Below, piece after piece: positions 16,544 to 24,472 of a DNA stretch of 64,000 nucleotides (position 1 is its first letter; each line of letters begins with the position of its first letter). The notes under the pieces are model-generated. The model did no database searches, was not told where the DNA came from, and saw only the letters and a program-made list of their open reading frames with translations. The translations under genes were made by a program, and so were the position numbers. Source of the DNA: Streptomyces sp. CB02009 (GTDB lineage Bacteria; Actinomycetota; Actinomycetes; Streptomycetales; Streptomycetaceae); NCBI RefSeq assembly GCF_001905825.1, contig NZ_LIVV01000003.1, forward strand, positions 76,988 to 140,987. Reading direction: 5' to 3'.

Positions 16544-17725
16544 TCAGCGTGCGTACTTCTTGCTGACCATCTCGTGGGCCGCCTTCGCTCCCCGGCCCAG
16601 CTGCGGTCCGGCGAGCCAGCCGTTGCTGCCGGCCGGGCCGATCGAGGTGTTCGACACGAGCGCCGTCTTCCCGTTCGGCAGCACGCGGAACCAGCCGCCG
16701 CCAGACGAACCCGCGGTCATCGTGCAGCCGATCCGGTACATCACCGGGGTGGCGGGCGCCGTGGTCATGCGCGTCGCCCGGTCCAGGCACTTGTGCATGA
16801 TCACGCCGTTGTACGGGGCGGCCTGCGGGTATCCCCAGGCGCCGATCGTGCCGGACTGCGCGGGCGCGGGGGCGGAGAAGTCGACCGGCAGCGCGGCGCC
16901 GACGGTCTCCTCCAGCGACTTGCCGCCCCGCTGGGGCTGCACGTGCAGGACGGCGTAGTCGTACGGCCATGCCTGGTTCGTGCCACCCGACTTGATCCAC
17001 TCGCCCGAGGTCACGGCCCAGTCGGCCCAGTACTGGCCGTAGGGGTAGATCTCGTGCGGCTGCGCGTTGTTGAGCGCCGCGGGGGACTTGCCCAGGTCGT
17101 TGAAGGCCGGGACGAAGGTGATGTTGCGGTACCAGCCGCCCTTCGTGCCCGCGTGGACGCAGTGGCCGGCCGTCCAGACCAAGTTCGACTTACCGGGCCG
17201 GCGGGGGTCCTTCACGATGGTGCCGGAGCAGACCATGTGGCCCTGCGGCGAGTCGAAGAAGATCTTCCCGACCGGGGCCGCGTTGCGGTGGTACGGGGTC
17301 TTCTCGCGCTGCGCCTTGACGGGGCGGGGCGTCGGGTCGGTGCCGCCGCCTCCGGCCTGCGCGGTGATCGTGGGGTCGGGGCTCTTGGCGGACTGCATCC
17401 GCGCCGGGTCCCAGAGCCCGTCGATGACCGGGTTGACGAAGTCCTCGGCCTCACGCAGCCAGGTGTCCGTGTCCCAGTTCTTCCACTCGCCGTCCTTCCA
17501 CTTGTCCAGGTCGACGCCGTGCTTCTTCAGCTTGTCGGCGAGGTCCTTGGTGAGGTCGGCGCCACCGTCTCCGGTGGCCGCGTCGTCGGTGCCCGACGCG
17601 GAACTGCTCGCTCCGGCAACCGGCTTGTCGGCCGCCGGGGTCTCGGTGGGGCCGCAGGCCGTGGCGGTCAGCGCGAGCGCGGTGACCAGGCCGAGAGCGG
17701 CGGGTAGGAGTCGTACGGAACGCAT
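16544..17725 (-). CDS. Secreted trypsin-like serine protease, copy A of a tandem pair
   Basis: A 393-residue protein from ATG 17725, with GGGGGAA upstream. The N-terminus (MRSVRLLPAALGLVTALALTATAC) is a signal peptide ending in a Cys, so it is probably a lipoprotein, although the lipobox has Ala rather than Leu at -3. A Trp-rich segment (about 70-105; DKWKDGEWKNWD, WLREAEDFVNPVIDGLWDP) precedes a chymotrypsin-fold domain with the catalytic His in WTAGHCVH, a likely Asp in YDYAVLHV and the Ser in GSSGGGW. Its paralogue lies directly upstream on the same strand. The target is unknown. GTSG-type Ser surroundings fit the glutamyl-endopeptidase-like S1 branch better than digestive trypsins. Confidence 0.85.
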   Translation of the reverse strand: MRSVRLLPAALGLVTALALTATACGPTETPAADKPVAGASSSASGTDDAATGDGGADLTKDLADKLKKHGVDLDKWKDGEWKNWDTDTWLREAEDFVNPVIDGLWDPARMQSAKSPDPTITAQAGGGGTDPTPRPVKAQREKTPYHRNAAPVGKIFFDSPQGHMVCSGTIVKDPRRPGKSNLVWTAGHCVHAGTKGGWYRNITFVPAFNDLGKSPAALNNAQPHEIYPYGQYWADWAVTSGEWIKSGGTNQAWPYDYAVLHVQPQRGGKSLEETVGAALPVDFSAPAPAQSGTIGAWGYPQAAPYNGVIMHKCLDRATRMTTAPATPVMYRIGCTMTAGSSGGGWFRVLPNGKTALVSNTSIGPAGSNGWLAGPQLGRGAKAAHEMVSKKYAR

Positions 17726-17932
17726 GTGGTGAATTCCCCCTGAGATGATTCCCGCGTCCGGGGAGCGGCCGTGGTTCCGGCGCGTTCCCGTCTTGACATG
17801 GCTTGGCATTGCCATGGACGCGTCACTTGCGGTGCACAGTATGCCGGTTGGGCGAACCGCCGGGCGAAGGGCCCGGATCCCGGACCAGGGGCTCCCCGTG
17901 TCCGGGTGAAGCCCCTGGGGCGGGCACAGAGA

Positions 17933-17959
17933 GAGGCGAGGCCCCGAGGGCCCCGCCTC
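17933..17959 (-). terminator. Hairpin between the twin protease genes
   Basis: A 12-bp stem with one mismatch (17933-17944 with 17948-17959) lies just after the stop codon of the upstream protease gene, suggesting the two copies are not simply co-transcribed. Confidence 0.7.
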
Positions 17960-17970
17960 ACACTCCGCGC

Positions 17971-19149
17971 CTACTGCCCGGCGTACTTCTTGCTGACCTC
18001 GTCGAACATGGCCTTGGCCTCGGGACCGAAGCGCGGCCCCGCGAGCCAACCGGCCGTCGACGGGCCGATCGAGGTGTTCGACACCAGCGCCGGCTTGCCG
18101 TCACTGCCCTGGGCGACCCAGCCGCCACCGGAGGAACCACCGGTCATGCTGCAACCGATGCGGTACATCGTCGGCTGCTCCGCCTTCAGGGACAGCCGGC
18201 CCGGCTTGTCCTCGCACTGGAACATCCGCTGGCCGTCGAACGGCGGAGCCGCCGGGTACCCGGTCGCCTTCATGGCCGCGATCTTCGGCACCGCCGGGGC
18301 GTTGAAGTTCACGGGAAGCGCCGAACCGACTGTCTCCTCCAGGGACTTGGTCGTGCCGCCCTTCTCCGGGGTCACCTTGATGACCGCGAAGTCGTAGGGC
18401 GCGCCCGCACCGCCCGTGGAGGCACCCTCGGCGATCCACTGGTCCGAGGTCTTGACCCAGTCGGCCCACCACACGCCGTACGGCGCGATCTGCTCCCGCG
18501 AGGCCTTCTCCAGGTCGGCGGTCGACAGCGCGGCGTCGTTGTACGAGGGCACGAAGGCGATGTTGCGGTACCAGCCGCCCTTCTTGCCCTTGTGGACGCA
18601 GTGGCCGGCCGTCCACACCATGTTCGACTTGCCGGGGTGCGCCGGGTCCTGCACGACCGTGGCCGAGCAGACCATCGAGCCCTCGGGGCCGTCGAAGAAG
18701 ACCTTCCCGGACTCCGGGGCGTTGCTGTGGTACTTCGCCGAAACGGGCTTCGCCCGCACGACGGCCGGCGTCGGGTCGGTCACGCCCTCGTCACCCGAGA
18801 TGTCCTCCTCCTCGACCGGCTTATCGGGGCGCTCGGCGTCCCGCATCCGGTCCGGGTCCCAGAGGTCCTCGATGATCGGGTTGACGAAGTCCTTGGCCTC
18901 ACGCAGCCACTTGTCGCGGTCCCAGTTCCTCCACTCGCCGTCCCGCCACTTGTCGACGTCGATTCCGTGCTCCTTCAGGCGGTCCTTCAGGTCCGCCGGA
19001 ATCTTGATCTTGTCGGCCGGGTTCTGGGCGGTCGCGGAAGCGCTGGGCTTGTCTCCCGCGTTCTCCTCGCTCGGTCCGCAGGCCGTAACGGTGAGCGTCA
19101 GCGCCGCGACGGCGGAAGCCGCCGTCAGCAGCGGACGAATCGATCGCAT
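17971..19149 (-). CDS. Secreted trypsin-like serine protease, copy B of a tandem pair
   Basis: A 392-residue paralogue of the 16544-17725 product. It has the same plan: signal peptide with terminal Cys (MRSIRPLLTAASAVAALTLTVTAC, better lipobox TVTAC), a Trp-rich segment (VDKWRDGEWRNWDRDKWLRE, then DLWDPDRMRD), then an S1 protease domain with His in WTAGHCVH, Asp in YDFAVIKV and Ser in GGSSGGGW. The acidic linker (EEEDISGDEGV) differs from copy A. The ATG at 19149 follows GGGGGATCACGAG. It is divergent from the siderophore operon across a 315-bp gap. Both copies end in a conserved SKKYA tail. Confidence 0.85.
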   Translation of the reverse strand: MRSIRPLLTAASAVAALTLTVTACGPSEENAGDKPSASATAQNPADKIKIPADLKDRLKEHGIDVDKWRDGEWRNWDRDKWLREAKDFVNPIIEDLWDPDRMRDAERPDKPVEEEDISGDEGVTDPTPAVVRAKPVSAKYHSNAPESGKVFFDGPEGSMVCSATVVQDPAHPGKSNMVWTAGHCVHKGKKGGWYRNIAFVPSYNDAALSTADLEKASREQIAPYGVWWADWVKTSDQWIAEGASTGGAGAPYDFAVIKVTPEKGGTTKSLEETVGSALPVNFNAPAVPKIAAMKATGYPAAPPFDGQRMFQCEDKPGRLSLKAEQPTMYRIGCSMTGGSSGGGWVAQGSDGKPALVSNTSIGPSTAGWLAGPRFGPEAKAMFDEVSKKYAGQ

Positions 19150-19464
19150 CTCGTGATCCCCCTGGGACTACGTCAACTTGTGCATGGACAGCGGCCGCGC
19201 CCGTACGGGTGCGGCCGACGGCCCCCACTATGCCGGTGCCGGAGGGGACGGTACGCGGCCGGTCGGCGGTTCCGGTCATGGTTCCGTCGTTGCCGTGCCG
19301 TGATCCGGGACACGCCAAGTTCTTGGCTCCGGCCCGTGATCCCGGGCAGTTCGCGTCGTTGGTACGTACGGGGGACACAACGGTGGCGTTCAGGGCGGCC
19401 CTTGCGGCGGCTCCACGGCGTCCCGATGTGCAACGCAACTGTTACAGCGGGAGGACACCGAGCC
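19150..19464. other. 315-bp divergent gap between the protease pair and the siderophore operon
   Basis: It should hold promoters in both directions. I found no TTAGGTTAGGCTAACCTAA-like iron box. The clearest structure is the palindrome at 19314-19327 inside a direct repeat. The ribosome binding site for the aminotransferase gene (GGGAGGA, 19448-19454) closes the gap. Confidence 0.55.
19298..19347. promoter_or_regulatory. Candidate operator upstream of the siderophore operon
   Basis: A perfect palindrome GCCAAG-TT-CTTGGC (19314-19327) is flanked by two direct repeats of CCGTGATCC(C)GGG (from 19298 and 19334, 36 bases apart). It lies about 140 bases before the aminotransferase start. It does not resemble the usual actinobacterial DmdR/IdeR iron box, so the binding protein is unknown. 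Confidence 0.35.
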
Positions 19465-21246
19465 GTGGCCGTGACCGAATCAGCTCCGGCCGTCCCACCG
19501 GCCGCGCGGACGCAGACCAGGACGCCCGACGGGCCGGTCACCGGAACGCCCGCCGACGCCGCCACAGGGACGCACACCCCGACACCCCGGGACACCGCGC
19601 CGCCCCAGGACACTGCGCTGCCCCGGGGCGGCGCGACGATCCGGGACACCGCGACTGTGCCGATCCGGGACGGCGCGAACCCGGGGTCTTCGGACCGAGG
19701 GCCCGCGGTCCGAGGGCCCTCGGACCGGGCGGCTCCGGCTCAAGGAGTCGCGGCTCAAGGGGGTGCGGCACCGGAGGCTGCAGCTCAGGGGGCGGCGGAC
19801 CGCGCTGCTCCCGCCCAGGGGTCCGGGGGCCGCGCGGCTCCCGCCCAGGGGCCTGCGGAGCAGGGCGGTGGCGGCGGGTACGAAGGCATCCTGCGCCGCC
19901 AGTCCCTGCGGGAGTCCGCCGCCCGCACCTACGCCCGCTCCCTCCCCATCGTCCCCGTGCGGGCACGAGGGCTGACCATCGAGGGCGCCGACGGCCGCCG
20001 CTACCTGGACTGCCTGTCGGGTGCCGGAACGCTCGCCCTCGGCCACAACCACCCCGTGGTCCTGGAAGCCGTCAAGAAGGTCCTCGACTCCGGGGCCCCG
20101 CTCCATGTCCTCGACCTCGCCACCCCGGTCAAGGACGCCTTCACCTCCGAGCTGTTCGCCACGCTGCCGGGCGAACTCGCCGACAACGCCCGCATCCAGT
20201 TCTGCGGACCGGCCGGCACGGACGCCGTCGAGGCGGCCCTCAAACTGGTCCGCACCGCCACCGGACGCAGCGGCCTCCTCGCCTTCACCGGCGCCTATCA
20301 CGGCATGACCTCCGGCGCCCTCGACGCCTCGGGCGGAGCGACCGACGTCCGCGTCACCCGGCTCCCGTACCCCCACTCGTACCGCTGCCCCTACGGCGTC
20401 GGCGGCGCCCGCGGCGCCCAACTCGCCGCCCGCTGGACCGAGAACCTCCTCGACGACCCCAAGAGCGGCGTCACCACCCCCGCCGGAATGATCCTGGAAG
20501 CCGTCCAGGGCGAGGGCGGGGTCATCCCCGCGCCCGACGACTGGATGCGCCGGATGCGCCGCATCACCGCCGACCGCTCCATTCCGCTCGTCGTCGACGA
20601 GGTCCAGACCGGCGTCGGCCGCACCGGCGCCTTCTGGGCCGTCGAGCACAGCGGCGTCGTGCCCGACGTGATGGTCCTCTCCAAGGCCATCGGCGGCTCC
20701 CTCCCCCTCGCCGTCATCGTCTACCGGTCCGAACTCGACGCCTGGGAACCCGGCGCCCACGCCGGCACCTTCCGCGGCAACCAGCTCGCCATGGCCGCCG
20801 GCACGGCCACCCTCGCGTACGTCCGTGAGAACGGACTCGCCGAGCGGGCCGGCACCCTCGGCGCCCGCCTCATCGGCCGGCTCCGCGGCCTCGCCGCCGC
20901 CCATCCCTGCGTCGGCGACGTCCGCGGCCGGGGACTCATGATCGGCGTCGAGCTCGTCGACCCCGACGCGGCGGGACCTGACGACCCCGTGCCGCCCGCC
21001 GCCCCCGCCCTGGCGCTCGCCGTCCAACAGGAGTGCCTCGCCCGCGGACTCATCGTCGAACTCGGCGGCCGCCACTCCGCCGTGGTCAGGCTCCTGCCCC
21101 CGCTCACGATCACTGACGAGCAGGCCACCGCCGTCCTGGACCGCTTCGCCGACGCCCTCGCCGCGGCCGAACGGGCCCACATCCCCCAGCTGCCCGCCGC
21201 CCGCAGGCCCACGGCCCCCCGGACCGTCCCCGGGCCGTCCCACTGA
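19465..21246 (+). CDS. Class III PLP-dependent aminotransferase of the siderophore operon (diaminobutyrate-type)
   Basis: A 593-residue aminotransferase, first gene of the siderophore operon. The catalytic core starts near residue 138 (YEGILRRQSLRESAART) and carries the class III hallmarks: GTDAVEAALKLVR, AYHGMTSGALDASGG, the PLP-phosphate Asp in VVDEVQTGVGRTG and the Schiff-base Lys K407 in VLSKAIGGSLP. The closest function is 2,4-diaminobutyrate:2-oxoglutarate transaminase, which supplies a diamine building block from aspartate semialdehyde and glutamate. Residues 20-137 are a Thr/Pro/Ala/Gln-rich stretch with repeated AAPAQG units, unlike normal family members. GTG 19465 has GGGAGGA upstream and no better internal start exists. 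The next gene follows after 38 bases. Confidence 0.85.
   Translation: MAVTESAPAVPPAARTQTRTPDGPVTGTPADAATGTHTPTPRDTAPPQDTALPRGGATIRDTATVPIRDGANPGSSDRGPAVRGPSDRAAPAQGVAAQGGAAPEAAAQGAADRAAPAQGSGGRAAPAQGPAEQGGGGGYEGILRRQSLRESAARTYARSLPIVPVRARGLTIEGADGRRYLDCLSGAGTLALGHNHPVVLEAVKKVLDSGAPLHVLDLATPVKDAFTSELFATLPGELADNARIQFCGPAGTDAVEAALKLVRTATGRSGLLAFTGAYHGMTSGALDASGGATDVRVTRLPYPHSYRCPYGVGGARGAQLAARWTENLLDDPKSGVTTPAGMILEAVQGEGGVIPAPDDWMRRMRRITADRSIPLVVDEVQTGVGRTGAFWAVEHSGVVPDVMVLSKAIGGSLPLAVIVYRSELDAWEPGAHAGTFRGNQLAMAAGTATLAYVRENGLAERAGTLGARLIGRLRGLAAAHPCVGDVRGRGLMIGVELVDPDAAGPDDPVPPAAPALALAVQQECLARGLIVELGGRHSAVVRLLPPLTITDEQATAVLDRFADALAAAERAHIPQLPAARRPTAPRTVPGPSH
19700..19880. repeat. Repetitive coding segment in the aminotransferase N-terminus
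   Basis: Diverged short repeats (GGCTCAAGG/GCCCAGGGG and GGGCCCTCGGACCG types) encode the Ala/Gln/Gly/Pro-rich AAPAQG-like stretch ahead of the catalytic domain. Confidence 0.65.
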
Positions 21247-21284
21247 CCCGGGCCGTCCCGGCCCCGTCCCCCAAGGAAGCCCCC

Positions 21285-23624
21285 GTGAACGCCACGCCCC
21301 CCTCCCCGGCACCTGAGACCGAGGCCGCCCTCGCCGTCGATCACCTCACCTCCCAGGTCCTCGCCTCCACGCCACGGGACGCCTCCCTGCTGACCACGGA
21401 GCCTCTCGCCCCCGAGGGACGGACCCCCATGGAACCCTCCACCCAGTTCCTCACCACCACCCCCCTCACCAACCCCGAACCGTGCACCACGAACCCAGGC
21501 TCCGCGCCCCCGGGCAGCACGGCCCCCGGCGCCACGGCCCTTGGCTCCACAGCCGCCGGCGCCCATGCCTCGGGCAGCAGCACGGCCCGCGGCGTCACTG
21601 CCGTCGGCAGTACGGCCGCCGGCTCCACGGCGGTCGGGGCCGCCGCCCCCGACACCCCTGGCCCTGGCGCCACGGAGCCCGCTGCCACGGAGCCTGCCGC
21701 CGCCGCTGCCCGAGCAGCAGCCGCCACAGCCCGCCCCGCCGATGCCACGGTCCCGCGCCAGCACATCGGCCCCTACGACCCCCGACCGCACCGCACGACC
21801 ACGGGCACCGCCCCGCTGAGCGACCAGCACCCCCAGCCGAACCGCCCCGCCGGCGCCACCACCTCGCTGGGCGCCCCGGCCCCGGACCCGCACCACCCGG
21901 CCGGCGCCGACCCCCTGGACGACCCGGATCCGCAGCGCGCCGCCGACGCGGCCGCCGTCGAGAACCTCCTCCGCTGCTGGGTCCGCGAGACGAACCTGCC
22001 GGCCCCCGGCTCCACCACCCTGCGCATCCCCCTCGATGCCAGCGGCACCGCCCTCCTCGTCCCCGTCCGCTACTGGTCACCCACCGGCTGGCACCGCTTC
22101 GGCGCCCCCGTCCTCGAAGGCCTCCCGGCCACGGCCCCCACCGTCGACGCCGTGACCGTCGCCGCTCTGCTCAGCCGGGAGAGCGGCCGCCCCGAAGCCA
22201 CCGAACTCGTCGGCAGGGTCGCCGACTCGGCCCGCCGTACCGCCGACTTCCTCATCGAGCGCCGCCGCTCGCCCCAACCGCACCCGGACGCCGACCTCTT
22301 CCTCGCCGCCGAGCAGTCCCTGCTCCTCGGCCACCCCCTCCACCCCACGCCCAAGAGCCGCGAAGGCCTCTCCGACGCCGAGGCCCGGCTCTACTCACCC
22401 GAACTCCACGGCTCCTTCCCCCTCCACTGGCTGGCCGTCGACTCCTCGCTCCTGGCCTCCGACTCCGGCTGGACCGAACAGGGCCGCCCCGTCAGCGCCG
22501 AGCAACTCGCCATCGGCCTCGCCGAAGGGCTCACGCTCCCCGCCGGGACCGCGCCCCTGCCGGTTCACCCCTGGCAGGCCCGAGAGCTGCTGCACCGCTC
22601 CGACATCCGCGCCCTCGTCGACGCCGGCCTCCTCCACGACCTCGGTCTCCACGGCAGCCCCTGGCACCCCACCTCCTCCGTCCGTACCGTGCACCGCCCG
22701 GGTGCCCGGGCCATGCTCAAGCTCTCCCTCGGCCTGCGCATCACCAACTCGCGACGCGAGAACCTCCGCAAGGAACTCCACCGCGGCGTCGAGGTCCACC
22801 GCCTGCTCCGCACCGGCCTCGTCGACGCATGGCAGGCCGCCCACCCGGGCTTCGACATCGTGCGCGACCCCGCGTGGCTCGCCGTCGACACCCCGGACGG
22901 CGCCCCCGTCCCCGGCCTCGACCTCATGATTCGCCACAACCCCTTCGGGCCCGGCGACGACGCCGTCTGCATCGCGTCGCTCACCGCCCCCCGGCCCTGG
23001 CCGGGAACGGGCGCCATGCGCTCCCGCCTCGCCGACGTCATCAGCCGCCTCGCCGCCCGCACCGGCCGTCCCACCACGGCCGTCGCCGCCGAGTGGTTCC
23101 TCCGCTACCTCGACCAGGTCGTCCGCCCCGTCCTCTGGCTCGACGGACACGCCGGCATCGCCCTGGAGGCCCACCAGCAGAACACCCTGGTGCTCCTCGA
23201 CCCCGATGGCTGGCCGGTCGGCGGACGCTACCGCGACAACCAGGGCTACTACTTCCGCGAGTCCCACCGGAGCGAGCTGGAGAGCCGCCTTCCCGGTATC
23301 GGCGCGGCCAGCGACACCTTCGTCTCCGACCAGGTCACCGACGAGCGCTTCGCCTACTACCTCGGCATCAACAACGTCCTCGGCCTGATCGGCGCCTTCG
23401 GCTCCCAGCACCTCGCCGACGAGCGCGTCCTGCTCGCGGCCTTCCGCAGCTTCCTCACCTCCTCGACCAGCCTCGGCTCACCCCTCCCGCACCGCCTCCT
23501 GGAAGCCGCGACCCTCCGCAGCAAGGCCAACCTCCTCACCCGCCTGCACGGCATGGACGAACTCGTCGGCCCCGTCGACACCCAGTCCGTCTACGTCACC
23601 GTCACCAACCCCCTCCGCGCCTGA
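21285..23624 (+). CDS. IucA/IucC-family NIS siderophore synthetase (first of two)
   Basis: A 779-residue NRPS-independent siderophore synthetase. It uses ATP to adenylate a carboxylate such as citrate and joins it to an amine or hydroxylamine. The conserved part starts near residue 220 (NLLRCWVRETNLP) and includes PVHPWQARELL, HPTSSVRTVH, LKLSLGLRITNSRREN, EAHQQNTLVLLD, and a C-terminal FhuF-like region (GGRYRDNQGYYFRESH). Residues 1-215 are an Ala/Thr/Ser/Gly/Pro-rich extension with (G)STAAG-type repeats, not seen in standard members of about 600 aa. AAGGAAG five bases before GTG 21285 makes this start convincing. It lies between the aminotransferase and acyltransferase genes. Confidence 0.9.
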   Translation: MNATPPSPAPETEAALAVDHLTSQVLASTPRDASLLTTEPLAPEGRTPMEPSTQFLTTTPLTNPEPCTTNPGSAPPGSTAPGATALGSTAAGAHASGSSTARGVTAVGSTAAGSTAVGAAAPDTPGPGATEPAATEPAAAAARAAAATARPADATVPRQHIGPYDPRPHRTTTGTAPLSDQHPQPNRPAGATTSLGAPAPDPHHPAGADPLDDPDPQRAADAAAVENLLRCWVRETNLPAPGSTTLRIPLDASGTALLVPVRYWSPTGWHRFGAPVLEGLPATAPTVDAVTVAALLSRESGRPEATELVGRVADSARRTADFLIERRRSPQPHPDADLFLAAEQSLLLGHPLHPTPKSREGLSDAEARLYSPELHGSFPLHWLAVDSSLLASDSGWTEQGRPVSAEQLAIGLAEGLTLPAGTAPLPVHPWQARELLHRSDIRALVDAGLLHDLGLHGSPWHPTSSVRTVHRPGARAMLKLSLGLRITNSRRENLRKELHRGVEVHRLLRTGLVDAWQAAHPGFDIVRDPAWLAVDTPDGAPVPGLDLMIRHNPFGPGDDAVCIASLTAPRPWPGTGAMRSRLADVISRLAARTGRPTTAVAAEWFLRYLDQVVRPVLWLDGHAGIALEAHQQNTLVLLDPDGWPVGGRYRDNQGYYFRESHRSELESRLPGIGAASDTFVSDQVTDERFAYYLGINNVLGLIGAFGSQHLADERVLLAAFRSFLTSSTSLGSPLPHRLLEAATLRSKANLLTRLHGMDELVGPVDTQSVYVTVTNPLRA
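21500..21760. repeat. Repetitive coding segment in the first IucA/IucC gene
   Basis: Diverged units of GGC(A/T)CCACGGCC(G/C)(C/T) type, about 12-15 bases long and kept in frame, encode the GSTAAGS/GATALGS-like N-terminal extension. Confidence 0.65.
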
Positions 23625-23679
23625 GCCCGCCTTCGGAGAACCCACGCACCGACCGCACCGCCGAGAGGAGAGCGACACC

Positions 23680-24411
23680 GTGTCACCCACCCGCCCACCG
23701 GCCGACCCGCCCGGTGACGACACCCTCGATCTGAGACTCGACGAACTCGTCACCCTCCTCGAAGGCGGTCACCTCGACGCCGAACCCCTCGATGCCGAAC
23801 CTCTCGGCACCGAGCCCCTCGGCGCCGACCCTCTCGACGGCGACCTGCTGGACTCCGTCGCCTCCTGGAACCCGGTCCACACCGCCGCCGGCGTCTTCCA
23901 ACTCGTCCCCGTGCGGCTCGACCGCGACCTCGGGCTCGTCGCCCGATGGATGAACGACCCCGCCGTCGCGGCCTTCTGGGAACTGGCCGGACCCGAGACC
24001 GTGACCGCCGAGCACATCCGTACCCAACTCGACGGCGACGGCCGCAGCGTCCCCTGCCTCGGAGTCCTCGACGCCACGCCCATGAGCTACTTCGAGATCT
24101 ACCGCGCCGACCTCGACCCGCTCGCCCGGCACTACCCGGCGCGGCCCCACGACACCGGTATCCATCTGCTGATCGGAGGCGTCACCGACCGGGGCCGCGG
24201 CGTCGGCAGCACACTGCTGCGCGCCGTCGCCGATCTCGTCCTCGACCACCGTCCCCGCTGCACCCGCGTCGTCGCCGAACCCGACATCCGTAACACCCCC
24301 TCCGTCTCAGCCTTCCTCAGCGGCGGCTTCCGCTTCGCGGCGGAAGTCGACCTCCCTGACAAGCGAGCGGCGCTCATGATGCGTGACCGCGCCCTCCGTC
24401 ACGCTCTGTGA
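23680..24411 (+). CDS. Siderophore N-acyltransferase (AlcB/RhbD-like, GNAT fold)
   Basis: A 243-residue GNAT acyltransferase of the siderophore type (PF13523). Diagnostic segments are RWMNDPAVAAFWELAGP, SYFEIYRADLDPLARHY, GIHLLIGG, and the acyl-CoA loop RGRGVGSTLLRAV. Characterised relatives acylate an N-hydroxylated diamine, turning it into a hydroxamate that binds iron. Residues 20-50 form a repeat (LDAEPLDAEPLGTEPLGAD) encoded by 15-bp units. GAGAGGAGA lies eight bases before GTG 23680. It sits between the two synthetase genes, so it is an integral part of the pathway. No hydroxylase gene is nearby. Confidence 0.88.
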   Translation: MSPTRPPADPPGDDTLDLRLDELVTLLEGGHLDAEPLDAEPLGTEPLGADPLDGDLLDSVASWNPVHTAAGVFQLVPVRLDRDLGLVARWMNDPAVAAFWELAGPETVTAEHIRTQLDGDGRSVPCLGVLDATPMSYFEIYRADLDPLARHYPARPHDTGIHLLIGGVTDRGRGVGSTLLRAVADLVLDHRPRCTRVVAEPDIRNTPSVSAFLSGGFRFAAEVDLPDKRAALMMRDRALRHAL

Positions 24412-24472
24412 ACAACCCTCTGTCTTCTATACACCGCTCGACCCACAGCGGTTCCCACTCCGAGGAGTCCTC

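Noticed and set aside
19150..19464. Iron box upstream of the siderophore operon
   Set aside because: No sequence close to the 19-bp DmdR/IdeR palindrome was found in either orientation.
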